A DNA stretch of 64,000 nt, from positions 14,713,501-14,777,500 of the forward strand of contig NC_046680.1 in NCBI RefSeq assembly GCF_009870125.1. The letters are read 5' to 3'. Each line of letters starts with the position of its first letter. The stretch's first letter is position 1. Below the pieces are notes generated by a model that searched no databases, was not told where the DNA came from, and worked only from the letters and a program-made list of their open reading frames with translations. Below, piece by piece: positions 41,870-51,423 of the stretch. The stretch comes from Drosophila pseudoobscura. Taxonomy: Eukaryota > Arthropoda > Insecta > Diptera > Drosophilidae. The translations under genes and the position numbers were made by a program.

Positions 41870-42762
41870 AGGCCGTGAGTCGTGAGACCTAGGGAAACTT
41901 TCTTTTGGCAATTATCCGCAGCGCTGCGTTGGTTTTCTTTTAAAGTGATGCTTTTTTTTATGTTTTTATGGCAGCAAAAGTCGAACACTGCGGCCCACAG
42001 ATCATTTTGTCTTCGTTTTGTAATCTCTTTATAAACAATTCACACTTTTAGCCTAATACCGAAAGCAAATAAGGTGCGAAATGTCTCAGCGCTCCAGCGA
42101 AAGATCGCCTTGCAGAAAATTGCGCTTGCTTCGGTGGCGACGACTCGCCATGTGGTGAGTACATTCATTGTGTACATCCCAATCCACTCCACTCAGTATA
42201 GTAACGGTGGAATAGTCATCTTCCCCTGGGCGGACACTTCTCAAACGAGAACGGCGCGGCAACGGCGCTCCAAGTCTCAAGTTGCAAGTTTTCCATTATA
42301 GAAATAGGGAAGAAGGTACATTTCCGCATCAAATTAAGGAAAATGGGCGGGGTGGGGCTTACGGATGTGGAGCTAGAGAAGCTGTGGGTAGGAGTACAAA
42401 TTTTTCTTGTTCCGCTCAAAAGTATGCTTTACTTTTTGTATATTTGGCATTGCGTACCATTTATGTAGCATTCATGAAGCATCGCCACTTCGTTTCAAGC
42501 CCGTGTACTATATAGACACATACTATATTCTTGAGGTGAATCGAAATCTGTATACATGAGAATACGTATGATACTAAATCCAATACGTCATCAGGGGACT
42601 CGACAGAGACTTGTTGTTGTTAACAATACAAGGCAAGGCTTAGTATTTTTTCAAAACGGTTTTAATAAATTAATAAATTATATTTTGTACAACTCATAAA
42701 GCTAGACCTGTGCAACTCCTCTACACTCTAAGTATTACAGTCGTTCTGTGCCGACAAGTCGT
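41870..42762. other. Spacer with one very short basic ORF
   Basis: No full gene is seen. A 25-codon plus-strand ORF at 42081-42158 (MSQRSSERSPCRKLRLLRWR...) is described among the findings. Confidence 0.45.
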
Positions 42763-43119
42763 CTATTTGCCGTAGCTATCGGTGTAGGCGGCGCGTCTGG
42801 CATCGGCTCGATCCTTTCGGACCTCAAAGGAGTCATCGGACAGGCGGTGTGGTGGCCTGGCCACGGAATCATCCGAACGCCGTTGGGAGCCACCGTAGGC
42901 ATTGCCGTAGACCTCGCTCTTGGGATAGCATATGAAGTAGTCGCCTCTGTAGTAATCCGCACTGGCTCGCTTCTGACGCACCGCCTCCCCGGTGAGATCT
43001 GTTGGTGAGAGGATGGCCGCTGTATCGCTGCTGCTGCTGATGGGTGCCCCTTGGGTCATGTTCAGACTGAAGATTAGGGCTATCACTGCGATCACGGAGA
43101 GGGAGAGCGTGCACTGCAT
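42763..43119 (-). CDS. Secreted prepropeptide with canonical furin site
   Basis: The 118-residue product has a signal peptide (MQCTLSLSVIAVIALIFSLN). The propeptide ends in V-R-Q-K-R, a textbook R-x-K-R furin site. The mature chain begins ASADYYRGDYFICYPKSEVY and has a single cysteine, so it might form a disulphide dimer. The tail is charged and Ser/Asp/Arg-rich. A TATA box is at 43251-43258. I do not recognise the family. The architecture matches the other R-x-x-R precursors nearby, but the mature region is not Gly-rich. Confidence 0.8.
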   Translation of the reverse strand: MQCTLSLSVIAVIALIFSLNMTQGAPISSSSDTAAILSPTDLTGEAVRQKRASADYYRGDYFICYPKSEVYGNAYGGSQRRSDDSVARPPHRLSDDSFEVRKDRADARRAAYTDSYGK

Positions 43120-43250
43120 ATTGGATGTGTGTGTGTGTTGTTTTTTGATAGATTGGATTATCACTCTGTTTTGGATTTGGTTTATATTTGGATGGTCCGC
43201 TTGCCGTGGAGTTCCTTTGGGTTCTGTGTCTGGACTGGGGCGCGCTTTCC

Positions 43251-43258
43251 TTTTATAC
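43251..43258 (-). promoter_or_regulatory. TATA box of gene 42763-43119
   Basis: The minus strand reads gtataaaa. The 5' UTR would be about 105 nt. Confidence 0.6.
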
Positions 43259-43259
43259 G

Positions 43260-44442
43260 TCCGATCTGACCGAGCATTATCCACTACGCGCTAATTATTA
43301 TGACAGACTCAGGCAGCACTCGGCACCCAGTACCATTTTTTGATGACAGTAGTGGGACACTAATTTAATTTGCCGTGCATCTTTCCATTCAATTAGCATC
43401 GCCAGGTCGCACAACATTTCCGTCAGAGTCCAGCCTTTTTGGCCGGTTTTTCGGCGACAGTGACGACAGCACTAGGGGCTGATCAACGAGGGGGCGGCGT
43501 TTCAGATGTGAAGTTGCGTTCTGCGGTTTTGTTGTGGTAGGCACCGCTGATGAAATGAATCATTTCCTCTGGAGTTGGACTATTCCGAACAGAGTTTCCT
43601 CATCATTCGGCGAAATTCGTTAAGAAGCGACGAAACTATTTTGTAATCTTTTACCAACCCCCAACTAAGGCCTAAGTTCTGCTTATTTTTTGAGACCTTT
43701 CAGGCTCTATAAATCCGTCTGGGCGAGGCGTTAATTGAGTGCAATTACAGGAAAGTTTTGAACAAATATGAATCATGGTGACAGCGCGCGCCTGTTTCCA
43801 CGGAAATGAATTCAACAATCGAGAGTGGAAAATATTTGCCTTTGCTAATTAGAAGTCCGTGATTCATAAGATCTTCCCTTTTCTTTGGGCCCTATCTCTG
43901 TGGCCCTACCCCAAGGCGGTTCGAGTACGCTTCTGGTGAAAGTCTGTGTCTGGAACTAACAAAAATAGGAATCCCAAGGTCTATTTACGGGTCTCCGGGT
44001 GAATGGAAACGATTGAAAATAGTTATTTTATTGACGTATCAATTAGTGATTGGCTCGAAAACAAGTTACATGGTTCCAGAAAAGTCCGCTTCTTACCATA
44101 ACATTTCACAAGCGACTGCCAATTCACGGCTCAAACGATTAACAGCCGATACTTGGGTTCCAATCGAAACAAATGGGATTTATCTGGCATTCGAATCGAT
44201 CTTCCGTACTGTGGAAGATTTTCGAACAGGAATAATATGATACCGATGGATTAGCGAGCGGCAACCGGTTCCAGCACCCAACGTAGTGTTCGCGTCGTAG
44301 TTCCCTAGTCAAGTGCGTAAGAGATGAGTCCCTCCGACGCCTCATCCAAATAGATCCCTTTCCCACCCAGAAAAACTGTTATTTTTTGTTGGTTTAATTT
44401 CGACTTTAATCTATTTTTAGCACAGTTCAGATCATTTGGCCA
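43260..44442. other. Spacer, no gene seen
   Basis: A plus-strand open stretch at 44013-44240 has no ATG near its start and no signal peptide. A TATA-like ctctataaatcc near 43703 is followed only by tiny frames. Confidence 0.45.
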
Positions 44443-44868
44443 TTACTTGCCATAGTATCCTCCGGAGCTGGAGGCAGAGGCTGAAGCCGAGGCAGATGCA
44501 CTGCCATAACCACCACCGCCGCCTGGGTAGCCACCTCCATAGCCACCTGGATAACCACCTCCAAAGCCGCCTGGATAACCACCTCCAAAGCCACCGCCTG
44601 GATAACCACCTCCAAAGCCACCGCCGCCAAAGCCGCCTCTGCGATATCCACCGCCTCCTCCGCCGCAACAGAAACCGCCACCTCCTCTGCCCCCGAATCC
44701 ACCAAAGCCGCCGCCAAAGTGACGGGCCGCTCGAATGCCGGCTCCCTCATCGTTCACGGGCTGGGCATCGGCGTCCTCCAGTGTAAGGCGCTGCTCTTCC
44801 AACGGATGACTATGGACCAGTGCCAGGGCCAGAGCGGCGACCAGTGCTATCAGCAGGAATTGTTTCAT
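44443..44868 (-). CDS. Secreted Gly/Tyr-rich prepropeptide with Ser-Ala tail
   Basis: The 141-residue product has a signal peptide (MKQFLLIALVAALALALVHS) and an acidic propeptide (LTLEDADAQPVNDEGAG) ending in I-R-A-A-R. The mature chain has HFGGGFGG, a CC pair (GGGFCCGGG), at least five GGGYPGG units, then alternating Ser-Ala (SASASASASASS) before GGYYGK. GGYPGG and SASASA runs are silk- or cuticle-like. The TATA box at 44916-44925 lies about 50 bp upstream. Confidence 0.83.
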   Translation of the reverse strand: MKQFLLIALVAALALALVHSHPLEEQRLTLEDADAQPVNDEGAGIRAARHFGGGFGGFGGRGGGGFCCGGGGGGYRRGGFGGGGFGGGYPGGGFGGGYPGGFGGGYPGGYGGGYPGGGGGYGSASASASASASSSGGYYGK

Positions 44869-44915
44869 ATTTGAGTCTTGAAATGCTTCTATTGCCATAT
44901 CGGATGGGCACGGGG

Positions 44916-44925
44916 TCTTTTATAG
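44916..44925 (-). promoter_or_regulatory. TATA box of gene 44443-44868
   Basis: The minus strand reads ctataaaaga. Confidence 0.65.
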
Positions 44926-44929
44926 TAAA

Positions 44930-46600
44930 CAACAGCGGGGAGTCCCGCAAGCAGAACGACATCATCATCCTGCGAATTCGGGGCCAAGTATCATTAGTTA
45001 CCGCCACTCGGCAATTATCTGGTTTTCGATGATTTCAGCAAAAGTGCCCGAGGTCAGTGGAATTCCCATGCCCGTCGATTGCTGCTTCCAGAACGAATCT
45101 CCCACCAAATAGAGAGACAATCAAAAAACATCGCCACTTCACAGCTTCATTCACCGAACAGGCCTCCAGAATGGGGGTTTACTTCTCCCGCTTAAAAAAA
45201 CCAAACGTGTCGAAGTCCTCCATGTGATCACTGACCTGAAGAAAGTCAAAATATGCGCAGCAATTCAGCGGCTATCTACTACTGGAGCGGGTTTACTTTA
45301 TAGCCATTTATATATATCGGAATCAGAATTGGCCGCTTTTGTTTCGCTAATAAGGTAAAGCACATTAATTACATGCCGAAACGAGGTGGTTCTGTTTAAA
45401 AAGTTTTTAAAATTGACGCAAGTGGAACTCGTTTCTTCTACGGGACACAATCCAGTGGATTCTCATTAAAAAAAATCTGGAAGAAAAGACTAACCGAAGC
45501 CTCAAATACCCTTGCAGGCCGTTCGTTTAAAGTCTCGCGGGATTTTCTTATTAAAGTACGGGATAGCCGATCAATGTAACATAGTTCTGAGATGCAGATT
45601 CCCCTAGAAAATACTTACGACATGATCAAAAGTGGCATTTCATTTAGATTGTGAATTAAAGGGTATAAACTCAAAGCTTTATGGGGTTATAAAAACATAA
45701 GAGAAAAAGTTTTGATCAAAACAAATCGTACATCACTTGGACAAAAGTAAACAGGTTAATCGGAGGAGGAGTACTGTGAAGGGAATCATGACAAGCTGCC
45801 GTCATCTTAGGCAAATTACAGCATCTTTCCTGTGATTGTAATTCCACGTGTATATGCGTATATATATGAGAATGTATGTTGTAGTTTCCCGTTTATATGT
45901 GAGTTGATTAATCGACTGTTTTGATAGACATTTCGCCAGACGTCGGGCCAGACAATCAAATTAAGATCCAGAGATTTCCATGTCTCGCAAAGTCTCCACA
46001 ATTAGTGGATGTGTTATAATTCACGGCAGTCTGCGGGTGCATGGCAACACATGTGTATATGGGGGACGGGAGATCAAGCCATTTACCAGGTATATAAGAT
46101 GATTCAGAACTGTCATTCATACGAGTAACTCATAGTTCATAGATCTGATAGTGGGATGCACCTTTAATGGGAGATTGCTTCCAATGAATAGTTACTTATT
46201 AGCTTTTGCTATTGACAATTTTAATTGCAAAGCAAACACAAAACTAAATTGGCTCTGCGAAAACGCCCCCAAAACTGGTAACAAAAACAAAAGCCGAAAA
46301 AAACCGAAAAACCCGCGGAAGTAAGCCATCGAGTTAACGGTGTGAAACAGATTTCTGACTTATTTGGCAAGGTCAATGGCGGGTGTGCCGATGACGATGC
46401 CCAAAGCAAAACGAATCCGTCTGCAGAAGATCGTTTGAGCGGAGCGTGGAAGCCATCTGGGGCAACCAGTTGATGACGTTTCGGCCAAGTGCGTGCAAAG
46501 TTCCGCTCGCTCGCGCGGGCTGCGGATTGTCATTTGGGGCCCGTGAAGGTCTGCAAGTTTTGCGGCAAACCAATTTGGAAATTTTGCCCAAGAACTTTTC
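44930..46600. other. Spacer with a possible small ORF
   Basis: Mostly AT-rich. TATA-like sequences occur near 45308, 45685 and 46091. The last is followed by a 46-codon ORF at 46184-46324 (see findings). Nothing else is supported. Confidence 0.45.
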
Positions 46601-46603
46601 CGC

Positions 46604-46610
46604 TATATAA
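46604..46610 (+). promoter_or_regulatory. TATA box of gene 46687-47460
   Basis: TATATAA lies 77 bp before the ATG. Confidence 0.6.
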
Positions 46611-46686
46611 CTTATTTTGCTCTTCTGGCCAGTCTTCAGTTGGCTGTGGACTGGGCCACAGATTAGTTGCACCTTTTGGATACGGA

Positions 46687-47460
46687 ATGAATCTTCACGC
46701 ACGCTTGGCTCTGATGAGTCTCCTTCTCACTGCCGTCTTGGCGCAGAGGAGCGGAAAATCGAGATCGGATCGTCCCCAGGGACGTACCTTGGGTCTGTTG
46801 ACGCCCCTCCTCCTAGGCATCGGGGGTGGATCCCTCTTTGACGTTCCCGTAGCGCCAGTGCCGCCACAGCGGCCCGTGGGTGGTGGTGCAGCAGCAGCTG
46901 GAGCCCAGTCGGATCAGTACTACGGCAGCAGTTATCCCAGCTACAACTATAGGCCCAGCTACAATCCGTACGCATATACGAGTAGCTATCCAGGCTACGG
47001 CTATGGCTATGGCTATCCCGGATTGGGTCTGGGATACGGCTCCAATTACTACCGGCCCAGCTACAACTTCGGTGGATATCAGCGACCCCAGCAATATACC
47101 GGAAACTACTACGGCTACAGGCCAAACTACAGCGGAGGAGGAGCAGTGGCCGCTGGCTATCCGTCGTATGGAAGCAGTGCAGCTGGAGTTTCTGCCACGC
47201 CCGCCTACACGCCCTCGGGATCAGCTTTGGGAGTGGCTGCTGGATCGGGAGTGGGAGCCGGAGCCGGAGTCGGAGCCGGAGTCGGGAGTCCACAGCTATC
47301 CACTGAACAGACGGCACAGCTGGCCGGACTCCTGGGCCAGGCCCTGGGCAGTAGTCTGCGCCCGTATCTGGCCAACGGAGGAGGAGCGGGCGGAGCAGCG
47401 GCAGCGGGCGGTGGTGGAAATTCACAAGCACTAGGCGGTCTGTTGGGCCTGCTCGGCTAG
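46687..47460 (+). CDS. Secreted Gly/Tyr/Ala-rich structural protein
   Basis: The 257-residue product has a signal peptide (MNLHARLALMSLLLTAVLAQ), a basic leader (RSGKSRSDRPQGRTLG), a Tyr-rich middle (SYPSYNYRPSYNPY, YGYGYGYPGLGLGYG, YYRPSYNFGGYQRP), a GVGAGAGVGAGVG spacer, then an amphipathic segment (TEQTAQLAGLLGQALGSSL) and a Gly/Ala tail. Tyr-rich matrix proteins of this kind can be cross-linked through dityrosine in cuticle or vitelline membrane. The upstream frame is open but the TATA box and signal peptide set the start. Its function is unassigned. Confidence 0.82.
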   Translation: MNLHARLALMSLLLTAVLAQRSGKSRSDRPQGRTLGLLTPLLLGIGGGSLFDVPVAPVPPQRPVGGGAAAAGAQSDQYYGSSYPSYNYRPSYNPYAYTSSYPGYGYGYGYPGLGLGYGSNYYRPSYNFGGYQRPQQYTGNYYGYRPNYSGGGAVAAGYPSYGSSAAGVSATPAYTPSGSALGVAAGSGVGAGAGVGAGVGSPQLSTEQTAQLAGLLGQALGSSLRPYLANGGGAGGAAAAGGGGNSQALGGLLGLLG

Positions 47461-47702
47461 GCCATAAATTATTCAGTATTAACGATGCCCGATGGACAGA
47501 TACGAGTATGGCGGGTCTTTCCATAAAGATCGCTTTGTTAAAACTTAGTGTAAGTCTCTGTTTTCTGCCTCTTCAGGTCCATGCAAATTAGTGTTAATAA
47601 ACATTTTTATTAAGAATAATATGGTGTATGGGTCAGGGCTGAGACCGCAAATGTACTGCAAATACTTACACTTCAATTAGAAGTGCGCGAAGTGCAGGCG
47701 AG

Positions 47703-47710
47703 TATAAAAG
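47703..47710 (+). promoter_or_regulatory. TATA box of gene 47753-48064
   Basis: A perfect TATAAAAG lies 43 bp before the ATG. Confidence 0.75.
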
Positions 47711-47752
47711 GTGTCTGTGGCCTCCGGCTGTGGCACAGTTCCACTGGAGAGG

Positions 47753-48064
47753 ATGGTCCGAATGCAGCTCATCTTAGTCTTTGCTCTCGCTGCCCTTCTG
47801 GGAGCGGCAATGGCCCGGCCGGACAATCAAGAGCCCATATCGGATGCCGTTCCCGCTGTGGCCTTATCGGATGTGGCCGATGTGGGTGGCCAGCATGCAG
47901 AGGAGGGCGAACGTCCGGCCCGTTGGCTCTGGGGCGGCTGGGGAGGAGGATGGGGCGGCGGATGGAATCGAGGTTGGGGCGGCGGATGGAATGGAGGTTG
48001 GGGCGGTGGATGGCGCGTTTCGTATCGCCCCTGGGGCTATGGCTATCGTAGCTATTGGTGGTAG
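47753..48064 (+). CDS. Secreted Gly/Trp-rich prepropeptide
   Basis: The 103-residue product has a signal peptide (MQLILVFALAALLGAAMA; ATG 47753 or 47762), a propeptide with ALSDVADVGGQHAEEGERPAR, and a mature chain of GGWGGGW repeats ending RPWGYGYRSYWW. The DVAD...HA...G-x-R-x-A-R pattern recurs in the next two plus-strand genes (48408, 50824), which look like paralogues. A polyadenylation signal is at 48115. The Gly-rich antimicrobial peptide Listericin maps to this part of the D. melanogaster genome, so a related role is possible. I could not compare sequences. Confidence 0.83.
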   Translation: MVRMQLILVFALAALLGAAMARPDNQEPISDAVPAVALSDVADVGGQHAEEGERPARWLWGGWGGGWGGGWNRGWGGGWNGGWGGGWRVSYRPWGYGYRSYWW

Positions 48065-48297
48065 CAAGCGCCGCAGCGTATTTGGATTTGGATGTATAAT
48101 CGACCCACAACGCAAATAAAGCAATTCTCTCAATAACAAAGCTATTCGTGAAGCTTTCTACTGCGAATTAAATCAGTTCGAACGGCCATCGAAAGTCGTC
48201 ATTTGTTTGTGCCGTCAGGATTTTAATCTACCATAAATGCGAAAATAGTCAACAATAACTGGATTAACAGATGTGTGTGCTCCAGGGACTGCTGGCC

Positions 48298-48306
48298 AAA
48301 TAAAAG
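48298..48306 (+). promoter_or_regulatory. TATA-like box of gene 48408-48629
   Basis: AAATAAAAG lies about 105 bp before the ATG. Confidence 0.5.
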
Positions 48307-48407
48307 GCCGGTGCCTGGGCTCAACGATCAACAGTTGCTCGCAGCACAACGCACTCAATCATCCAGTGATTCTCCAAGAACAATCCTCAAAACAACAGCG
48401 ACTCAGG

Positions 48408-48629
48408 ATGCGTCTGATTCTTCTTGCACTCATCGGCTTCCTCTGCCTGGCCTTCGTCCATGGCCAAGATTTCGTGGACGGCGACGAACGGGTGAATCTC
48501 TTGGACGTGGCTGATCAGGGAGCCGCCCATGCCGTCAACGGTGATCGCGAGGCCCGCGGCTATGGTGGAGGTCACTACGGTGGTGGCGGTCGCTACGGTG
48601 GAGGGCGCGGAGGTCACTACGGCCGTTAA
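48408..48629 (+). CDS. Secreted short Gly-rich prepropeptide
   Basis: The 73-residue product has a signal peptide (MRLILLALIGFLCLAFVHG), an acidic propeptide with VNLLDVADQGAAHAVNGDREAR, and a 24-residue basic mature peptide of GYGGGHY, GGGRYGGG and GGHYGR. The signal peptide and propeptide are nearly the same as in 50824-51156 (MRLTLLALIGVLCLACAYA; LLDVADQGSAHANEGDREAR), so the two are clear paralogues. Only the mature part differs (His/Tyr versus Trp). Confidence 0.87.
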   Translation: MRLILLALIGFLCLAFVHGQDFVDGDERVNLLDVADQGAAHAVNGDREARGYGGGHYGGGGRYGGGRGGHYGR

Positions 48630-48941
48630 ATCACGCATCGACTCCACACATTGCAATTTTGTATATACCCATAAATAAAATTATATTTTTAAATGAAATT
48701 TTAACAGAGTATAAATAATATCTTGTACTGACAATGTACATAGAAAATTGGCATAGGTGTCGCTAAGCATGGATGGAATTCCTCCAGATAATATCAACTC
48801 ACAGCTAAATGTTCTTTTAAGAGTATACCTGCCACTTTTAGGGGTGTATTTAGAGATATGCCAATGGGATTCCAACAGATAGTCACCCTCACGAATGATT
48901 CACATTCAAGTAGGAGCTAATGAAAGTATAACAATTAGCAG

Positions 48942-49483
48942 CTAGGGTTTCATCGCACATTGCACGGCCTTGTCATTTCCTTGATAGCTGTCCGTAATCA
49001 CAGCCATAACCCAGTCTAGACCGCCCGCAATTGTGTCCCGAACTTGCCTTAGGGCACTTCTGACACACTTCATGTTTCCACATCTGCAGTTACCTGTGAA
49101 GTAAAATACACTATATCAAATTATGAATACTAGGGATGCAATATTTTAAAGACTTACCGACCTGACGTAAATTGTCTTTAAATGCTGCCGTCGATGCTTT
49201 CGGTAGCAATCACCAGGATTTTCCACTGCCGTTATACACATATTAGGACCATTAGGGTGTAGTCTCCTTCCATAGTTTCGCGCTGAATGTACAAAAAGTT
49301 TGCAATGCGTTGGATGTCGTCGGGATCACGATGCCCTCTTTGAAAATTCGAAGATGGTCTTCGACAGTTGCTGATGTAAAATGAAACGATGTATTGCAAA
49401 AGAAATAAACCCAAGCCGTTGATAAAAAAAAAACGCCAACGGTCCTGATAGGAATGTCCCACCCTACCCCTCCGGCCGAACAT
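48942..49483 (-). CDS. Candidate three-exon small gene, unrecognised
   Basis: Three minus-strand pieces join in frame: a first part ending at 49240 (…DDIQRIANFLYIQRETMEGD, then YTLMVLI), a 27-nt exon 49184-49158 (SFKDNLRQV) and a last exon 49093-48942. The last exon reads GNCRCGNMKCVRSALRQVRD, then TIAGGLDWVMAVITDSYQGN and DKAVQCAMKP, then stop. The introns would be 55 and 64 nt, both typical for flies, and the phases agree at both joins. The first donor (t/gtgtat) is weak. The 5' end is unsure: an ATG at 49483 is in frame, but a T-run and a second open frame lie just downstream of it. Four cysteines are in the last exon. I recognise no family. It may be a gene or a decaying one. Confidence 0.35.
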
Positions 49484-49489
49484 TCTATG

Positions 49490-50720
49490 GTATTCATACC
49501 CATTTTAACACTTAAATATAATTCAGTAAAAGAAATGCAAATACTGTTTACATTTTTGGAGCTTCACCGTTATGCTTTGGGAACGGAGGGGCTGTTACAA
49601 ATTTGGAAGAGTTGTGCTCCTATTCCAAAAATATTTAACTAAAAACAAACTTCACAATATTATTTTGCAGAGCTGTAGGTGTGTATCGAACCAAGAGAAA
49701 TATTAGGGCTATTAGCGGTACGCCCATGTACGAGGGCTGTTCAATTGAGTTCTACGCAGAACAGATCTGCTAAAGCTCAACTCTAAGCTCTGTGACGGTG
49801 AACCGAGGGGCCTGTTTGCGTATTATCGTATCTCGCACGAGTTGCTGAAAGTTGTTAAATTATTGTTTGTATTTTGGACAATATACAACAAAAAACACTT
49901 TTAAGAGAACCTGTTCCAAATGCATAGGTTCAATGGCTTATACGTTCATAACTGTTTTCTTTTCTTAACTCTAGATCGAACTGTGAGGGAGCGTGCGCTC
50001 CACCCACATTTTTTCCGCTCACCATTTAACTCTCGTTTTCTTTCCCACTGGAGTGACCCTAATCAAAAGAGAGGAACACGAAACCCAACAACGGCGAGAA
50101 CCGCAAGCCTGGAATAGACTGAGATGTGTACCCCACCCCAGCCAGGATCGCTTCCTTACAAAACGATTCGATCGTGGCATTCATTTAACAGTTAGAAGAT
50201 CATTTCCATAAGAGTCCTTGTGAATTGGGAATTCAGTTTGCAAAGCAGCCAGTATTGATAAAATAGAGGGGAGGGCGATTACCTTAACATTTACCTTGTG
50301 CCAGATGATAGATCCCTGGGAAAAGCCATCAATCCAAACGGGTCTTACACAAAAAATTAGAGCGTATTTGAGCACCCATCAAGTGATCAATGCATCAACC
50401 TGACCACTTAGGAGCCGCACAAAAGATCCCAAAATGAGACATTAGCATTTGAAATGATTCAGTCAACGACAATAACGACGGGTGTAATAATCTTGTGGTG
50501 AAATATAGGTACACACAAACAGAACCCGGTCCAAAAAAAAGCCCCTGATCTGTCTGATGTCTATACCAAATATTCTCTCACAAATATACGAATGCACCTT
50601 GGATTGGGTTAGGCATTATACGAGTGCGAGTGCGAGTGCGAGTACCTCTACCAGAGTTGAGAACGTATTGATGCGTATTGGGTAAGAGAACAGGAACGAC
50701 AGCTCATCCCATCGTTCGAA
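49490..50720. other. Spacer, no gene seen
   Basis: No supported gene. A (GAGTGC)n tandem lies at 50620-50643. Open frames near 49920-50210 lack signal peptides or domains. Confidence 0.45.
50620..50643. repeat. Short tandem repeat (GAGTGC)4
   Basis: Four copies of the hexamer occur about 100 bp upstream of the TATA box of the gene at 50824. Confidence 0.8.
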
Positions 50721-50726
50721 ACAGCA

Positions 50727-50735
50727 GATAAAAGG
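50727..50735 (+). promoter_or_regulatory. TATA-like box of gene 50824-51156
   Basis: AGATAAAAG lies about 95 bp before the ATG, the same spacing as in the paralogue at 48408. Confidence 0.55.
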
Positions 50736-50823
50736 CGCCTGGCCGAGAAGGCCGATCATCAGTTGCACTCCAGACTTCAAACTCCTCAATTGAATCGAGA
50801 AAATATCCAATAACTCGAAGAAG

Positions 50824-51156
50824 ATGCGTCTAACACTGCTCGCCCTCATTGGCGTCCTGTGCCTTGCCTGCGCCTACGCCCTGGACAACCAGCAGGATGA
50901 CAACCAAAATAACGAGCAAGTGATTGGCCTGCTGGACGTGGCCGATCAGGGATCTGCCCATGCCAACGAAGGCGACCGAGAGGCTAGGGGAGGCGGCTGG
51001 GGAGGGCGCGGATGGGGTGGCGGCTGGGGTGGCCGTGGAGGCGGCTGGGGTGGCCGTGGTGGCGGCTGGGGAGGGCGCGGATGGGGTGGCGGCTGGGGTG
51101 GCCGCGGAGGCGGCTGGGGTGGCCGCGGAGGCGGCTGGGGTGGCTGGGGCCGATAG
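50824..51156 (+). CDS. Secreted Gly/Trp/Arg-rich prepropeptide
   Basis: The 110-residue product has a signal peptide (MRLTLLALIGVLCLACAYA), an Asp/Asn/Gln-rich propeptide ending LLDVADQGSAHANEGDREAR, and a mature chain of about ten GGWGGRG units. It is a paralogue of 48408-48629 in the first 60 residues, while its GGWGG repeats resemble 47753-48064. The DNA of the repeat is itself a short tandem array (GGCGGCTGGGG) and should vary in copy number. The mature chain is cationic because of the regular arginines. Confidence 0.87.
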   Translation: MRLTLLALIGVLCLACAYALDNQQDDNQNNEQVIGLLDVADQGSAHANEGDREARGGGWGGRGWGGGWGGRGGGWGGRGGGWGGRGWGGGWGGRGGGWGGRGGGWGGWGR

Positions 51157-51423
51157 GCCGGCACTGTCATACAAATGGATTGACAACCGACCACGCCTCT
51201 CCCATCGCCACATCAGGATGACACCTCCAGATGTTAGGGCGCCAATAAAGAACATTTAGCAAAGCAAATCACCAACCTGTTTCTCATTTACTATGCTCAA
51301 AGAGGTGTCAAAGTACTCAGATATCGTATAATCAGCTATGTCCAATGCACTGGGCGGTGCGTGCACATCCATAAAAGGACCCCATCGGAGGACCCTGGAG
51401 AGAGTACAGCTTGGAGTTGCAAC

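Noticed and set aside
44013-44240. Plus-strand frame of 75 codons
   Set aside because: It has no ATG near the start, no signal peptide and no neighbour-like composition.
49252-49503. Minus-strand frame MGMNTIECSAGG..., first read as an odorant-receptor fragment
   Set aside because: It has no receptor motif on closer reading and does not join the downstream exons in phase; the alternative frame does.
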